A DNA stretch of 56,695 nt from Ignavibacterium sp. (lineage in GTDB: Bacteria; Bacteroidota; Ignavibacteria; Ignavibacteriales; Ignavibacteriaceae), in contig JANWVQ010000082.1 in NCBI GenBank assembly GCA_025056745.1, positions 1 through 56,695 on the forward strand, given 5' to 3'. The notes beneath the pieces are model-generated. The model was not told the origin of the DNA. It searched no databases and saw nothing but the letters and a program-made list of their open reading frames with translations. Position numbers and translations under genes: made by a program. Positions 9,014 through 18,920 of the stretch are shown piece by piece. The first letter of the stretch is position 1. Each line of letters opens with the position of its first letter.

Positions 9014-10331
9014 ATTTGATATATAACATTTTTTTTGTCTCGATATAGGTTTGAGAAGATTGAGATAAATTTGGTATATATTGTATTTGATAGAAGTATA
9101 CTCCAGACGTTAAATTTTCACCACCGAAACTTTCTTTTGGAAATTCTTCAGAATATTCTCCAGCCTCCTTGAAATCATCTATAAGGGTTGCTATCTCAAC
9201 TCCTAATATGTCAAATATTTTAAGTTTGACCCAACCATTTGTCGGAACTTTCAAATTAATTGTTGTAGATGAATTAAATGGATTTGGATAATTCTGAGAA
9301 AGTTTAAATTCTCCTAAAAAATTATCTTCTTTTAATGAATGGCTAACATTTTCTGTGTATTTCAACAGAACTCCATTTTCTCCACAAGCAAAACCGAGTT
9401 TATTATTAACAAAAACTAAGTCATATACAGAAACCGAATCGGGTGTTTGGACAAAATTCCAGTTATTTCCTCCATCAGTAGTAAATATAAATTTGTAACC
9501 ACAAGCAGACCATATCGTATTAGCATTCTTTGCATCGATACCAAAGCTAACTGCATACAAAGGTAATTCATTATAGCTCCAAGTTTGTCCACCGTCAGTT
9601 GATCTTACAAATGCCAAATTATAAATGAATTCTGGATCTCCAGATAAAGCAAGAATATTTAATGAATCTAAAACCACGAAATCAAAAATTTCATCTGGAC
9701 TGATGCCGTTAGTTTTCCAGCTCAATCCACCATTTGTTGTTTTCCAGATAACCCCAGCAACGTCTATAAATCCTCCGCAAGCAAAACCATAATTATCATT
9801 TAGCATTTTTATATTTAGAAAAGGTAGATTTGCTACTAAATCTGAATCTCTTAAAGTTTGACTCCAAGCAATTCCTCCATTTGTAGTAATATATGTTTTA
9901 CTCCCTGCGACTAAGCCAACATTTTCATTAAAGAAATAAATTGATTGTAAAAATTCAAATTCTATTGGGAAAAAACTTTTCTGCCAGGATGAACCGCCAT
10001 TTGTTGTTTTTAAGATGTAAGTACCATAAGGTGGATTTTGAAATTCCCAGGTAATTGCATAAGCAAGATTGTTATTAACTACTGAATGATTCATTATTAC
10101 ATTGTCAGTATTTGTTGGTAAAACTGTCCAACTAATACCTTGATTTGTGCTTTTAATAATCGTTCCATTATGACCAGATGCCCATATTGTGTTAGTATCT
10201 GAGATTGATATTTTTCTCAAAAAACTGTTGGTTGGACTTGGTATTCTTTCCCACTGCCATTGGGAGAAAATTTGAAATGAAGAAAAAGTTACTAGCAAAA
10301 AAATAAGTTTTATGAATAAATATTGATTCAA
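9012..10331 (-). CDS. YCF48-like/BNR-repeat secreted protein with T9SS sorting domain
   Basis: The 439-residue protein has a signal peptide (about 1-23), then repeated beta-propeller blades of the YCF48/sialidase type. Recurrent NTIWASGHNGTIIKST, TTNGGSSW, TTNGGLSW and STDGGQTW motifs occur to about residue 330. A type A sorting domain ends it (NYPNPFNSSTTI to TKKMLYIK). It is probably a surface or secreted propeller protein; the ligand is unknown. The start is TTG, because no in-frame ATG precedes the signal peptide. It is separated from moxR by 75 bases and may be the last gene of that unit. The stop lies inside the convergent terminator. Confidence 0.8.
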   Translation of the reverse strand: MNQYLFIKLIFLLVTFSSFQIFSQWQWERIPSPTNSFLRKISISDTNTIWASGHNGTIIKSTNQGISWTVLPTNTDNVIMNHSVVNNNLAYAITWEFQNPPYGTYILKTTNGGSSWQKSFFPIEFEFLQSIYFFNENVGLVAGSKTYITTNGGIAWSQTLRDSDLVANLPFLNIKMLNDNYGFACGGFIDVAGVIWKTTNGGLSWKTNGISPDEIFDFVVLDSLNILALSGDPEFIYNLAFVRSTDGGQTWSYNELPLYAVSFGIDAKNANTIWSACGYKFIFTTDGGNNWNFVQTPDSVSVYDLVFVNNKLGFACGENGVLLKYTENVSHSLKEDNFLGEFKLSQNYPNPFNSSTTINLKVPTNGWVKLKIFDILGVEIATLIDDFKEAGEYSEEFPKESFGGENLTSGVYFYQIQYIPNLSQSSQTYIETKKMLYIK

Positions 10332-10406
10332 CTTTTCATTAAACTTAAATTGTAAAAAAATTTTTATAGATATTAAAAATTAGAGAGTAATTATTAAAAA
10401 ATTATT

Positions 10407-11402
10407 TTAATTAAGATTTTCAAGAAGTTTCTTAATTATATCAATAGATGTTATACCCTCTGCTTCTGCTGCAAAATTGGTAATAATTCTATGTCGCAAA
10501 ATTGGAATCAATGCAAACTTAATATCATCAATATTTGGAGAAACCCTGCCATCTATAATTGCTTTACTTTTAGCTGCGAGGATTAGAAATTGCGAAGCCC
10601 GAGGGCCAGCACCCCAGGTGACCCAATTTTTAATAAATGGTAATGAGTTATTATGATTGGGTCTTGTAAGGTTTGAGATTTTAACTGCGAATTCAACAAC
10701 GTTATCAGCAACAGGCACTTTTCTTACCAAATTTTGAAATAATATCAATTCATCAGCATTCAAAACTTTTTGCAAAGAAGCAGTATAGCTACTTGTTGTA
10801 TTATGAACTATTTTAATTTCATCATCAAAACTGGGGTAATCTAACCAAAGATTAAACATAAACCTGTCGAGTTGTGCTTCAGGTAGAGGATATGTTCCTT
10901 CTTGTTCGATTGGGTTTTGAGTTGCTAATACGAAGAACGGCTCCGGGAGTTTATATGAAACACCTGCAGCAGTAACTTTATGTTCTTGCATTGCTTCTAA
11001 TAAAGCAGACTGCGTTTTAGGAGGAGTACGATTAATTTCGTCTGCAAGAATTATGTTTGCGAAAATAGGACCCTGAATAAATTTGAAAATTCTTTTATTA
11101 GTTGATTTATCTTCTTCTAAAACTTCTGTCCCAGTAATATCCGAAGGCATTAAATCAGGAGTAAATTGAATTCTACTAAACTTTAAATCTAAAACTTCGG
11201 CAAGAGTTTTAACTAAAAGCGTCTTCGCAAGTCCTGGAACTCCGACCAGCAAGCAATGACCATTTGAAATTAAAGCGATAAGAATTTGATCAATAATTTC
11301 TTTCTGACCTACTATTACTTTTGCAAGCTCGCTTTTGACTAAATTAATTTTCTCTGATAATTTTTCAACGAGCTCTACATCATTTTTGACTTGTTCTAGC
11401 AA
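10407..11402 (-). CDS. MoxR-family AAA+ ATPase
   Basis: The 331-residue cytoplasmic chaperone-like ATPase has Walker A GVPGLAKT (about residues 58-65), Walker B ILADEINR with PPKTQSALLEAM, and sensor ATQNPIEQEGTYPLPEAQLDRF, all characteristic of MoxR. A C-terminal lid domain follows. MoxR proteins usually pair with a DUF58/VWA partner; none is next to it here. It follows the surA-like gene by 26 bases in the same direction and is probably co-transcribed with the parvulin cluster, hinting at an envelope-protein maturation role. The start is TTG, with no usable ATG. Confidence 0.92.
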   Translation of the reverse strand: MLEQVKNDVELVEKLSEKINLVKSELAKVIVGQKEIIDQILIALISNGHCLLVGVPGLAKTLLVKTLAEVLDLKFSRIQFTPDLMPSDITGTEVLEEDKSTNKRIFKFIQGPIFANIILADEINRTPPKTQSALLEAMQEHKVTAAGVSYKLPEPFFVLATQNPIEQEGTYPLPEAQLDRFMFNLWLDYPSFDDEIKIVHNTTSSYTASLQKVLNADELILFQNLVRKVPVADNVVEFAVKISNLTRPNHNNSLPFIKNWVTWGAGPRASQFLILAAKSKAIIDGRVSPNIDDIKFALIPILRHRIITNFAAEAEGITSIDIIKKLLENLN

Positions 11403-11428
11403 TTTTTATCCGAATTAGTTATTCGATT

Positions 11429-12712
11429 TTATAATCTTTTTTCCCAAAATATTTTTTCTTTTAGCTCATTAATCCAGCGTTGATACTCTTTTTGTCTTTT
11501 ATATTCTGTAGCCAATTTCTTTAATTCATCGTAATCTTTTTCTAAATCTGGTTGATGTTGTGGCACTCTTGATTTCAAAAAAACAATATGATAACCATAA
11601 ACACCTTGGGAATATTCAAGTCTTCTTGGAAAACCAATATCCCCTTCCTTAAGTTTCCCAATAGCATCTAACAATGGTTTATCGAGTTGATTTATATAAA
11701 ATGTTCCAAGTTCTCCACCAAATGGTGCTGTTTCTTTATCCTCACTATATTTCTTAGCGTAATCCTGAAAGGTGCCAAAACCTTTAACAATGCTATCTCG
11801 AACAGCAGTCAAAAAATCAATTGTATTTAGATCAGCACTATCATCTGTTTTAATTTTTATAAGAATATGTCTTGTATGAATTGATTCGCCTCTTTTTTCA
11901 ATCAATTGAATAATATGATATCCTGCAGGTGATTCGATAACATCAGAAATTTCCCCTTGTTTGAGTTTAAATGCTGCTGCTTCAAATTCAGGGTAGAAAA
12001 CTCCTTTTTTTACAAATCCAAGATCACCTCCAACTTTCGAACTACCAGGATCATCAGAATATTTCTTAGCCATTTCAGCAAAATCAGCTCCTGCTTTAAT
12101 TGAATCTAAAATAGCCTGAGCCTTTTCTTTAAATTTTATTTTATTTCTTTCTGTTGATTTTGGGTTTTGAAATATATGATAAATTGTAACTTTCTCTGGA
12201 ATTGTGCCTAAACTGTCTTTATAAATTTCAAAAAACTCTTTTACTTCTGGAAATGTAACCCGAATGTTTCCGAAATTTTTTTCTTGTAATCTTTGAATCA
12301 TTACATTTTTTTTAACATCATCTCTAAGTTCTCTTTTAATTCTTTCAATACTCATTCCATATTGCTTTTCAACATTAGCCAAAGAGCCAAGCTGTTGAGA
12401 GAGAATATTTATTTGATAATTAATTCGTTGTTCAATTTCATCATCGCTGACAATAATCGAATCTAACTCTGCTTGGGCATAAATTAGCTTTTCTTCAATC
12501 AATGAATTAAGTATTTGTTCTCTTAATGCTCTCGAATTGGGATCTAAATTTCTTTGAGCTGCAAACAGATTTACTTGAAAATCCAATTCACTTTGTAAAA
12601 TTATTTCATTGTCGACAACAGCTACAATTTTATCCAAAGCTTGTTGAGAATAACCAATAGCAGTCAAAAAGAAAAATAAGGTTATAATAAATAAATTCAT
12701 TTTCTTGTCCAT
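11429..12712 (-). CDS. surA: SurA-like periplasmic chaperone/peptidylprolyl isomerase
   Basis: The 427-residue protein has a signal peptide (about 1-22, ending GYSQ) and a SurA N-domain (KIVAVVDNEIILQSELDFQ, the classic first strand and helix). Two parvulin (PpiC) domains follow at about residues 170-275 (ILDSIKAGADFAEMAKKYSDDPGS, GYHIIQL) and 278-385 (RHILIKIKT, AKKYSEDKETAPFGGELG). SurA escorts unfolded outer-membrane proteins across the periplasm. It overlaps the upstream gene by 16 bases and is the second parvulin gene of a three-gene run. Confidence 0.92.
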   Translation of the reverse strand: MDKKMNLFIITLFFFLTAIGYSQQALDKIVAVVDNEIILQSELDFQVNLFAAQRNLDPNSRALREQILNSLIEEKLIYAQAELDSIIVSDDEIEQRINYQINILSQQLGSLANVEKQYGMSIERIKRELRDDVKKNVMIQRLQEKNFGNIRVTFPEVKEFFEIYKDSLGTIPEKVTIYHIFQNPKSTERNKIKFKEKAQAILDSIKAGADFAEMAKKYSDDPGSSKVGGDLGFVKKGVFYPEFEAAAFKLKQGEISDVIESPAGYHIIQLIEKRGESIHTRHILIKIKTDDSADLNTIDFLTAVRDSIVKGFGTFQDYAKKYSEDKETAPFGGELGTFYINQLDKPLLDAIGKLKEGDIGFPRRLEYSQGVYGYHIVFLKSRVPQHQPDLEKDYDELKKLATEYKRQKEYQRWINELKEKIFWEKRL

Positions 12713-13539
12713 TCCTTTACTTCAATTTTATTATTAGAATAAAGTTCTGATAAAAAGCTCTCAAATAACTCCAATTTCTTCGAGGCAATATAATTTTCTT
12801 TAACCAAATCCTTTACTAATTCAAAAGGATATATTTCAAAAGGTTTAAATACTTTAACAAGTTGAAATACATAAAAATTATTTTTCAAATCCTTAATCAA
12901 AATACTAATTTCATTCTCGTGCATTCCGTTTGCTAATCTAGCTATTTCATTTGGGTAAATGTCCTTTTCTTCTGCGATGAAATTGGTTTGAACGCTTTTC
13001 AATTCTTTTTTACCTGAGGTGAACTGAACTGCTTTTTGCCAATTACTTTCGATCGCCAAGTCGCGAAACTTTATTGCCAAATCTTCATCTGAAAAAGTTG
13101 CAATATTAAGTTGATATGTTTGGTTACTATTTTGATAAAGAGATTTATTGTCGTTGTAAAAATTTATTAAATCTTGGTCGTTAAAATCTATTTCAAAATT
13201 TTCAAACTTTTTTTTAATCAACAATGCAATAGCCAATTCACGAGATGATTTAAGTAAAATATCCTCGTAAGTTTTTTCATCAGTTAAGCCTTCTTCAATT
13301 GCTTTTTGAAAAAGCAATTCTTTTTTTACCCAATCTTTAATTAAAAAATTTATCTCTGAAACTTCAGTATTAGAAGTATCAATCAGGGAGGCTATATCCT
13401 CCCTGGTCAAATATGAATCGTTAACCCTTGCTAGAAATTCCTGATCAATCTTTTCTTCTGAACAGTTTTGAAAAAAGATGAAAATAATAATTAATAAATA
13501 ATCAGCTTTCAGGCCTGAAAGCTTTCTTGAGATTGTCAT
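12697..13539 (-). CDS. Degenerate SurA/PpiC-family envelope protein
   Basis: The 280-residue protein has an N-terminal hydrophobic stretch with a Cys (FFQNC), so it may be a lipoprotein, although Asn before Cys is not ideal. The fold pattern is SurA-N-like (ARVNDSYLTREDIASLI, KELLFQKAIEEGL). The middle part keeps the length of a parvulin domain but lacks the usual GGDLG and GYHIIK motifs, so isomerase activity is doubtful. It lies between two bona fide parvulins: it overlaps the upstream gene by 38 bases and surA by 16. It may be a chaperone subunit or a diverged duplicate. The start is ATG inside the preceding gene; no later ATG exists before the hydrophobic segment. Confidence 0.65.
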   Translation of the reverse strand: MTISRKLSGLKADYLLIIIFIFFQNCSEEKIDQEFLARVNDSYLTREDIASLIDTSNTEVSEINFLIKDWVKKELLFQKAIEEGLTDEKTYEDILLKSSRELAIALLIKKKFENFEIDFNDQDLINFYNDNKSLYQNSNQTYQLNIATFSDEDLAIKFRDLAIESNWQKAVQFTSGKKELKSVQTNFIAEEKDIYPNEIARLANGMHENEISILIKDLKNNFYVFQLVKVFKPFEIYPFELVKDLVKENYIASKKLELFESFLSELYSNNKIEVKEWTRK

Positions 13540-15484
13540 AATAAATCTTTGGTTTATATTTTTTCTTCAAAGATTCGATGTATTCATTTTCTAATCGTTT
13601 ACTTTCTATTTCTTGATAAGCACCGGTTACTTCTGGTTTTGCTTCTTCAAAAGTCTTCAATCTTGCTGGATCTTTTTTGTCAAGCCTGATAATTGAATAG
13701 CCTCCTGAGTTTGGATGAATATCTGAAATGTCTCCTTCTTTTTCTAAATCAAAAGCAACTCGAGCTAAATCTGAACTGGATGTTGCTGTTAATTCATATT
13801 TTCCTTGCTTATTTATCATTCCTGCCCGTTCTGTTTTCTTTGCTAAAGAATCAAAGTCAATTTCACCATTTCTAAGCTGACTCAAATATAGTTTTGCCAA
13901 GGAGTCATTTAAAGTCCAATATTCAGTAAACGCAGCTCGATCTGTCCAACGATATTTATCTTTATTTTGATTATAATACTGTTCCAATTTTACAGTATCG
14001 ATTGTAATCTTATTCCAAACTTCATCTTCTTGTAGTTTAAAGATGTAGATTCCATTTTTATAATCTTTCATCAACTCAGCAAAATTTTGATCTATGGTGT
14101 CTAATCCAAGAGCTTTATATTCCAAAAGTTCTTCTGCACTATATTTTTTAATTGCATTGTTTAAGTTCTCAACTTCGAATCTCCTACCAGTAAATTCAGT
14201 GTCTTTTCTTAGTCGATTGTAAAAGTTATCAAATGTCTTATTTACATTGGCATAGGAGTAAACTACAAGATCTTTAACTTCATCTATTTTTGGATAATCT
14301 GCCCCAACGAGAGTGGAGTCGGATTTTTCAACTATTGTTTGAAGATTATTTTGATTAATAGTAAAGGAGAATTCCTGTCGTAATTTATCAACGTATTCAT
14401 TGTAAATGTCTTGATATCTAAGTCTTTTAATAATTGTTTTTAGATTTTCTTTTTCTTGCTCGAGAGGAAGGATTTCACCCTTACCTAATAATTTTATAAT
14501 ATGATAACCGAATTGAGTTTCAACGATATCTGAAACTTCTCCAACTTCAAGTTTAAATGCAACCTCATCAAAAGGTTGAACCATCATCCTTCTTTCGAAA
14601 AATCCTAAATCACCACCTCTATCTTTAGTTCCTGTATCATCAGAATATTCTTTTGCTAATTCTGCAAAATCTTCTCCATTTTTTAATCTTGTGGCAACTT
14701 CTTCAATTTTAGCTTTTGCTGCTGCAGAGTCAACTACGCCGTCTTTATTCATAAAGCTGACTAAGATATGAGCAGCCTGAATTTTTGGAATTCTTGGCTT
14801 TCTCTCTGTTACTTTTATTATGTGATATCCAAATTTTGTTTTGACTACTTCTGGATATACTTTTCCGACAGGGGCTTTATAGCAAGCATCTTCAAACTCG
14901 TATGGAAGTTGACCTGCAGTAAAATAAAAAATATCTCCTCCCTTGTCCTTTGAAAAGTAATCTTGTGAATGAACTTTAGTTAATTCTTCGAATGATTTTC
15001 CGTGATTTAAAATACTATCTAAAAGAGTTTGTGCAAGTTTTAATGCTTCTTCATCACTTCCTACTTGCTCTGGTCTTATCATTAAATGACTTGCTCTGAT
15101 TTCTTCTTTTCGTCTTTCATAAAGTTCTTTTACGTTTGGCTCAACTAAATACTTTTCTTGAATATATGATGAACCAACTTTCTTTTTATAATCCATTAAC
15201 TCATTGATTAAGTTTGTATCTTTGTCATAACCTCTTTCTTTAGCATCCAACAGCTTCATCTTGAAATTAACATACAAGTCAGCAAAATTTTTATAGTTTT
15301 CAAAATTATCAGATTTAGCTCGGTCATAACCTCCAACATTTTTAGCATAAGCTTTTTCAAACTCTGCCATAGTTAATTTTTCATCATCATATTTAGCAAT
15401 AACTATTTCTGAATGTTGAGTAGAGCAAGAAATAAATAAAATCGAAGGTATAATGATTGACAAGAGCTTAAAAATTTTTAGCAT
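13502..15484 (-). CDS. Peptidylprolyl isomerase lipoprotein with two parvulin domains
   Basis: The protein has about 660 residues and a lipoprotein signal (ILFISC, Cys at about residue 20). Two PpiC domains follow: ASHLMIRPEQV-GGDIFYFTAGQLPYEFE-GYHIIKV, then AAHILVSF-YSDDTGTKDRGGDLGFF-GYHIIKL. A long C-terminal region contains a degenerate third copy (ELTATSSSDLARVAFDLEKE-GGYSIIRL). It should fold exported proteins at the periplasmic face of a membrane. I prefer the ATG at 15484 over one two codons earlier, because the GAGGAG ribosome binding site sits 6 bases from it but directly abuts the earlier ATG. It is the first gene of the surA/moxR cluster. Confidence 0.9.
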   Translation of the reverse strand: MLKIFKLLSIIIPSILFISCSTQHSEIVIAKYDDEKLTMAEFEKAYAKNVGGYDRAKSDNFENYKNFADLYVNFKMKLLDAKERGYDKDTNLINELMDYKKKVGSSYIQEKYLVEPNVKELYERRKEEIRASHLMIRPEQVGSDEEALKLAQTLLDSILNHGKSFEELTKVHSQDYFSKDKGGDIFYFTAGQLPYEFEDACYKAPVGKVYPEVVKTKFGYHIIKVTERKPRIPKIQAAHILVSFMNKDGVVDSAAAKAKIEEVATRLKNGEDFAELAKEYSDDTGTKDRGGDLGFFERRMMVQPFDEVAFKLEVGEVSDIVETQFGYHIIKLLGKGEILPLEQEKENLKTIIKRLRYQDIYNEYVDKLRQEFSFTINQNNLQTIVEKSDSTLVGADYPKIDEVKDLVVYSYANVNKTFDNFYNRLRKDTEFTGRRFEVENLNNAIKKYSAEELLEYKALGLDTIDQNFAELMKDYKNGIYIFKLQEDEVWNKITIDTVKLEQYYNQNKDKYRWTDRAAFTEYWTLNDSLAKLYLSQLRNGEIDFDSLAKKTERAGMINKQGKYELTATSSSDLARVAFDLEKEGDISDIHPNSGGYSIIRLDKKDPARLKTFEEAKPEVTGAYQEIESKRLENEYIESLKKKYKPKIYYDNLKKAFRPES

Positions 15485-15683
15485 ACACATCTCCTCAAAA
15501 TTTTTACTAAAATTTTATTCTTGATAAAATTTACTTAATTGAATTTCAAATTTAATTGTTTTTTACGGTTCCATAAAATAAATGCGAGTTCCAAATTTTC
15601 TACTTTTATTTTCAATAGATGAGACTTTATATAAAAGGAAATTTACTATTTATGAAATTTTTTACTTATCAATTAAAGAAATC

Positions 15684-15713
15684 TGGGAAAGAACAAATTA
15701 TTATTCTTTCCCA
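15684..15713 (-). terminator. Hairpin after the cyclophilin gene, probable terminator
   Basis: A perfect 10-base stem (TGGGAAAGAA / TTCTTTCCCA) with a 10-base loop lies about 28 bases past the cyclophilin stop on the minus strand. The tail (GATTTCTTTAATTG) is only moderately T-rich. It marks the end of the minus-strand gene run that finishes with the cyclophilin gene. Confidence 0.6.
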
Positions 15714-15740
15714 TCCTTCAAATTGATTTTAACAGATTAA

Positions 15741-16337
15741 TTATTTTTTATCTCTGTATTCAATTGTAACTTTCTCCATTACCACATCTTTCAAAGGGCG
15801 ATCCATTTGATTTGTTTGGACTTTTCCTATTGCTCTTACCACATCCATTCCTTTAATTACTTTTCCAAAGACTGTATGTTTACCATCTAACCAAGGAGTT
15901 GGAACTAATGTAATAAAGAATTGACTTCCATTGGTGTTAGGACCTGCGTTAGCCATCGAAAGAATTCCTTCACTATCGTGTTTTAACTCTGGGACAATTT
16001 CATCTTCAAATTTTCCACCCCATAAACTTTCTCCGCCTCTTCCAGTTCCTGTTGGGTCTCCACCTTGAATCATAAACTTATCAATTACTCTATGAAAAAT
16101 TACGCCGTTGTAGTAACCTTTTTTAGCTAATCCAACGAAATTTTCAACAGTTTTAGGAGTTTTGTCAGCAAAAAGCTCCAATTCAATTGTTCCCATATTG
16201 GTTTGAATTATTGCGACAGTTTGTTTTTCATTCATTTTCTTTTTGTCCTTCTTTTTCTGTGAATAGATGGTTTGGTTTGTAAATAATAAAAATGTTAAAA
16301 CGAATGTTAGAAATAAAATGACTTTTCCTTTAATCAT
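15741..16337 (-). CDS. Cyclophilin-type peptidylprolyl isomerase, exported
   Basis: The 198-residue protein has an N-terminal signal peptide (about 1-26) followed by a Lys-rich linker ([11 protein letters not shown]) and a complete cyclophilin domain. Active-site motifs are [28 protein letters not shown] and [10 protein letters not shown]. It catalyses prolyl cis-trans isomerisation, here in the periplasm. A very good ribosome binding site (AAGGAGGAG) precedes the ATG. It follows uppP by 13 bases in the same direction, and a hairpin follows the gene. Confidence 0.92.
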   Translation of the reverse strand: MIKGKVILFLTFVLTFLLFTNQTIYSQKKKDKKKMNEKQTVAIIQTNMGTIELELFADKTPKTVENFVGLAKKGYYNGVIFHRVIDKFMIQGGDPTGTGRGGESLWGGKFEDEIVPELKHDSEGILSMANAGPNTNGSQFFITLVPTPWLDGKHTVFGKVIKGMDVVRAIGKVQTNQMDRPLKDVVMEKVTIEYRDKK

Positions 16338-16350
16338 TTTTCTCCTCCTT

Positions 16351-17199
16351 TTATGGTTTAATTGTATTAGTTAATAATAAAACTATAATTAATAATCCAA
16401 GTGCTATTCTGTAAACAATAAAAAGTTTTGTTGAATTTGTCTTTAAGAATTTTATAAGGAAATCAATTGCCCAATATCCACTTATAGCACTTACAATAGT
16501 AGCAATTATGACATTGATAAACATATCAGGGCTTATTGTTTTTAATCCCTCATATAGCTGAAGCAAGCCACTCGCAAATATTGCTGGGACACTAAGCAAG
16601 AAAGAGAATCTCGCAGCAACATCTCTTTTCATTCCTAAAAATAATGATGCAGTAATTGTAGTCCCTGATCTTGAAGAACCGGGAATCAAAGCAAGTGCTT
16701 GTGCTAATCCCACTACGATAGAATCAATAATGGTAACGTTATCAATATCTTTTCTAAATGATGCGACTTTCTCAGCAATGAATAAAATTATCGCCAAGAC
16801 TATCAAACTTGATGAAATTACATAAAGATTTTTTGTTAGATTTCCTTCTATTACATCTTTAAATCCAATTCCAATAATTACAATCGGAATGGTTCCAATA
16901 ATGATCAACCAACCCAATCTTGAATTCAAGGATTGGTGAGTGAAGGTTTTTCGCTCAATCAAATTTTCTTTAATGAAACCAGAGAGAATATTATATAGAT
17001 CTCTCCAAAAGTATAATAAAACAGATATCAAAGTGCCCAATTGAATAATAGCGATGAATGATGTCCAACTTTGTGGATTATCCTCAGAGATCAAGTTCAG
17101 GAATTTTCCGGCTAAAGTAAGATGACCAGTAGAACTAATTGGAATAAATTCCGTTAAACCTTGAATTATACCTAAAACAATTGCTTCAATTATTGTCAA
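16351..17199 (-). CDS. uppP: Undecaprenyl-diphosphatase
   Basis: The 282-residue integral membrane protein has the BacA/UppP signatures [18 protein letters not shown] (about residues 11-28) and PGSSRSGTT (about 173-181), with about eight membrane helices. It dephosphorylates undecaprenyl diphosphate so the carrier lipid can be reused for peptidoglycan and surface polysaccharides. The start is TTG, preceded by GGAGAAATC. It lies 18 bases after the outer-membrane protein gene. Confidence 0.95.
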   Translation of the reverse strand: MTIIEAIVLGIIQGLTEFIPISSTGHLTLAGKFLNLISEDNPQSWTSFIAIIQLGTLISVLLYFWRDLYNILSGFIKENLIERKTFTHQSLNSRLGWLIIIGTIPIVIIGIGFKDVIEGNLTKNLYVISSSLIVLAIILFIAEKVASFRKDIDNVTIIDSIVVGLAQALALIPGSSRSGTTITASLFLGMKRDVAARFSFLLSVPAIFASGLLQLYEGLKTISPDMFINVIIATIVSAISGYWAIDFLIKFLKTNSTKLFIVYRIALGLLIIVLLLTNTIKP

Positions 17200-17217
17200 G
17201 ATTTCTCCAATATTTAA

Positions 17218-17865
17218 TTAAAATTTGTAATAAAGACCAAGCTTAATACCAAAAATCAATTGATTAAAATTCACATCCTCTTTCAGAACATTATTATAAA
17301 GTTTTCTATTATCATTTTTGGGGACACCATTAAAATCGTAACATATATCTAATGAAATGTTTGCAAAAAGATTTTCACTTAACATTGTATTTCCTTGAGA
17401 ACGAAGAAGAAATCCATAGCCCAAATTCGAAAACTTCTCAGCGCTTACAAATGCTGGAAGCTTTTGTTGAACATTTACAAATCTAACTCCTGCTCCAGCG
17501 CCCAATTTAAGATTATAACCTTTACCCTCAAACACATAATAAGTTATTAAAGAAGGAGAAATATTATTAAACTCTAAATCATATTTGCCCAAAGCAATAT
17601 TGGAATTATAAGAATAAATTTTGTAAGCCAACTCTAATGCAAGTTGAATATCATCTGCAACATTGAGACCAATCTCACCTGAGAAATTAATTGCCGTTGA
17701 GAAGCTTGATAAGTCACTTCCTTCAGTAAAATTACTTTGATTTATGTAATCGATCATTGAAGGTGAGCTAAAAAAATCTAAGCCCATTCCTGCCCGAAAA
17801 TTCACTTGCGCTATTAAAGATGAAGTTAAAAAAAGAGCAATTAAAAAGATCTCTTTAATTCTCAC
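17218..17865 (-). CDS. Putative outer-membrane beta-barrel protein
   Basis: The 215-residue protein has a signal peptide (about 1-19, ending LIAQ). Alternating strands end in aromatic residues (FRAGMGLDFF, LALELAYKIY, LKLGAGAGVRF), and the last residues are GIKLGLYYKF, a typical barrel C-terminus with terminal Phe. It resembles small OmpW/OprF-like barrels of about eight strands. Function is unknown. GTG start with an AAGGAG site; the GTGA overlap with the upstream stop suggests coupling to the membrane-protein gene. Confidence 0.7.
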   Translation of the reverse strand: MRIKEIFLIALFLTSSLIAQVNFRAGMGLDFFSSPSMIDYINQSNFTEGSDLSSFSTAINFSGEIGLNVADDIQLALELAYKIYSYNSNIALGKYDLEFNNISPSLITYYVFEGKGYNLKLGAGAGVRFVNVQQKLPAFVSAEKFSNLGYGFLLRSQGNTMLSENLFANISLDICYDFNGVPKNDNRKLYNNVLKEDVNFNQLIFGIKLGLYYKF

Positions 17866-18920
17866 AATTTCTCCTTAGTTTGAATATTAACATCATTTCT
17901 AACTTTATTAATATTTCGACCGAAAAGAAGATATATTATGACAGCTGATGCTATCATAAAAAAGTAAGAAATAATATGAGTTAAAAAAGCATAAGCAGCA
18001 CTTATTGTTTCATCAAAACCATAAATAAAGACTAACGATGATTTAGCTAATGTATGATATGAACCTGTGCTACCAGGAGTGGGAATAATTACACCTAATG
18101 CACTGATACTCATCACAACCCATCCCATTAAAAAGTTAATATTTTGTATTTTATTCATACCTAACATAAACATACCTACATAAGAGGTTATTGCATAAAT
18201 AACTATTATAAATGATGACAAAACAAAAGTAATTAATTGATTTTTCCAACCTTTAAGACTTAAAAGTCCCTCAATAAGCATTTTGAAAATATAAATCAAG
18301 TTGTTTGATAATGTGGCAGAAAACTTACCCAGTGTTTTTTCTATAATAGTTAAAAAAGCATTTTTGAAATATAAAGCTAAAGCCACAAGAAGAATCATAA
18401 GAATTATAGCAAGACCCGAAAAGTAAACTGCGTTCATCAACCAAGGAAATTCTTTTTGAATATTCTCCGTTGACAAATAAATTCCAATAAGAACAGAGAT
18501 GATCAGAAAGAAAACGTCAATTACTCTTTCAAGAATAACAGTGCCAAACATTGAAGAACGAGACAGTCCCTCCCAACGTGCTAAGAATATAGCTCTTGCA
18601 ACTTCACCAAGCTTAGGAGTTACACAATTTACACCATATCCAATCAAAAGAGAATTAAGAAGATTCTTGTATTTTGTGTTTGGCTTAACTGAAGATAAGA
18701 TAAATTTCCATCGATAAGCTCTTACTGCGTGACCTAAAAAGTTTAATAGAATAAAAACTATTACCCAAAAAAGATTTGCTTGTGATGATATTTCAAGAAC
18801 TTTTAAGAAATCCACATCATAAAAAGCTATATATAGAAATACAGCCATCAAGATAATCGAGAAAGAAAAATTTAATATCGATCTTGTGTTGAAACGATAT
18901 GTGCTTTTATCTAAGATCAA
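17862..18920 (-). CDS. LPG-synthase transmembrane/UPF0104-like membrane protein
   Basis: This polytopic inner-membrane protein has about 350 residues and about eight helices. It resembles the flippase-like membrane domain of lysylphosphatidylglycerol synthases (NFLGHAVRAYRW, SLLIGYGVNCVTPKLGEVARA, IIPTPGSTGSYHTLAK). It lacks a catalytic synthetase domain, and its substrate is unknown. The frame is open to a TTG at 18953, but I prefer the TTG at 18920: GGAAGGA lies about 10 bases before it and the overlap with lolA falls to 14 bases. No ATG is available near the N-terminus. Confidence 0.85.
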   Translation of the reverse strand: MILDKSTYRFNTRSILNFSFSIILMAVFLYIAFYDVDFLKVLEISSQANLFWVIVFILLNFLGHAVRAYRWKFILSSVKPNTKYKNLLNSLLIGYGVNCVTPKLGEVARAIFLARWEGLSRSSMFGTVILERVIDVFFLIISVLIGIYLSTENIQKEFPWLMNAVYFSGLAIILMILLVALALYFKNAFLTIIEKTLGKFSATLSNNLIYIFKMLIEGLLSLKGWKNQLITFVLSSFIIVIYAITSYVGMFMLGMNKIQNINFLMGWVVMSISALGVIIPTPGSTGSYHTLAKSSLVFIYGFDETISAAYAFLTHIISYFFMIASAVIIYLLFGRNINKVRNDVNIQTKEKL

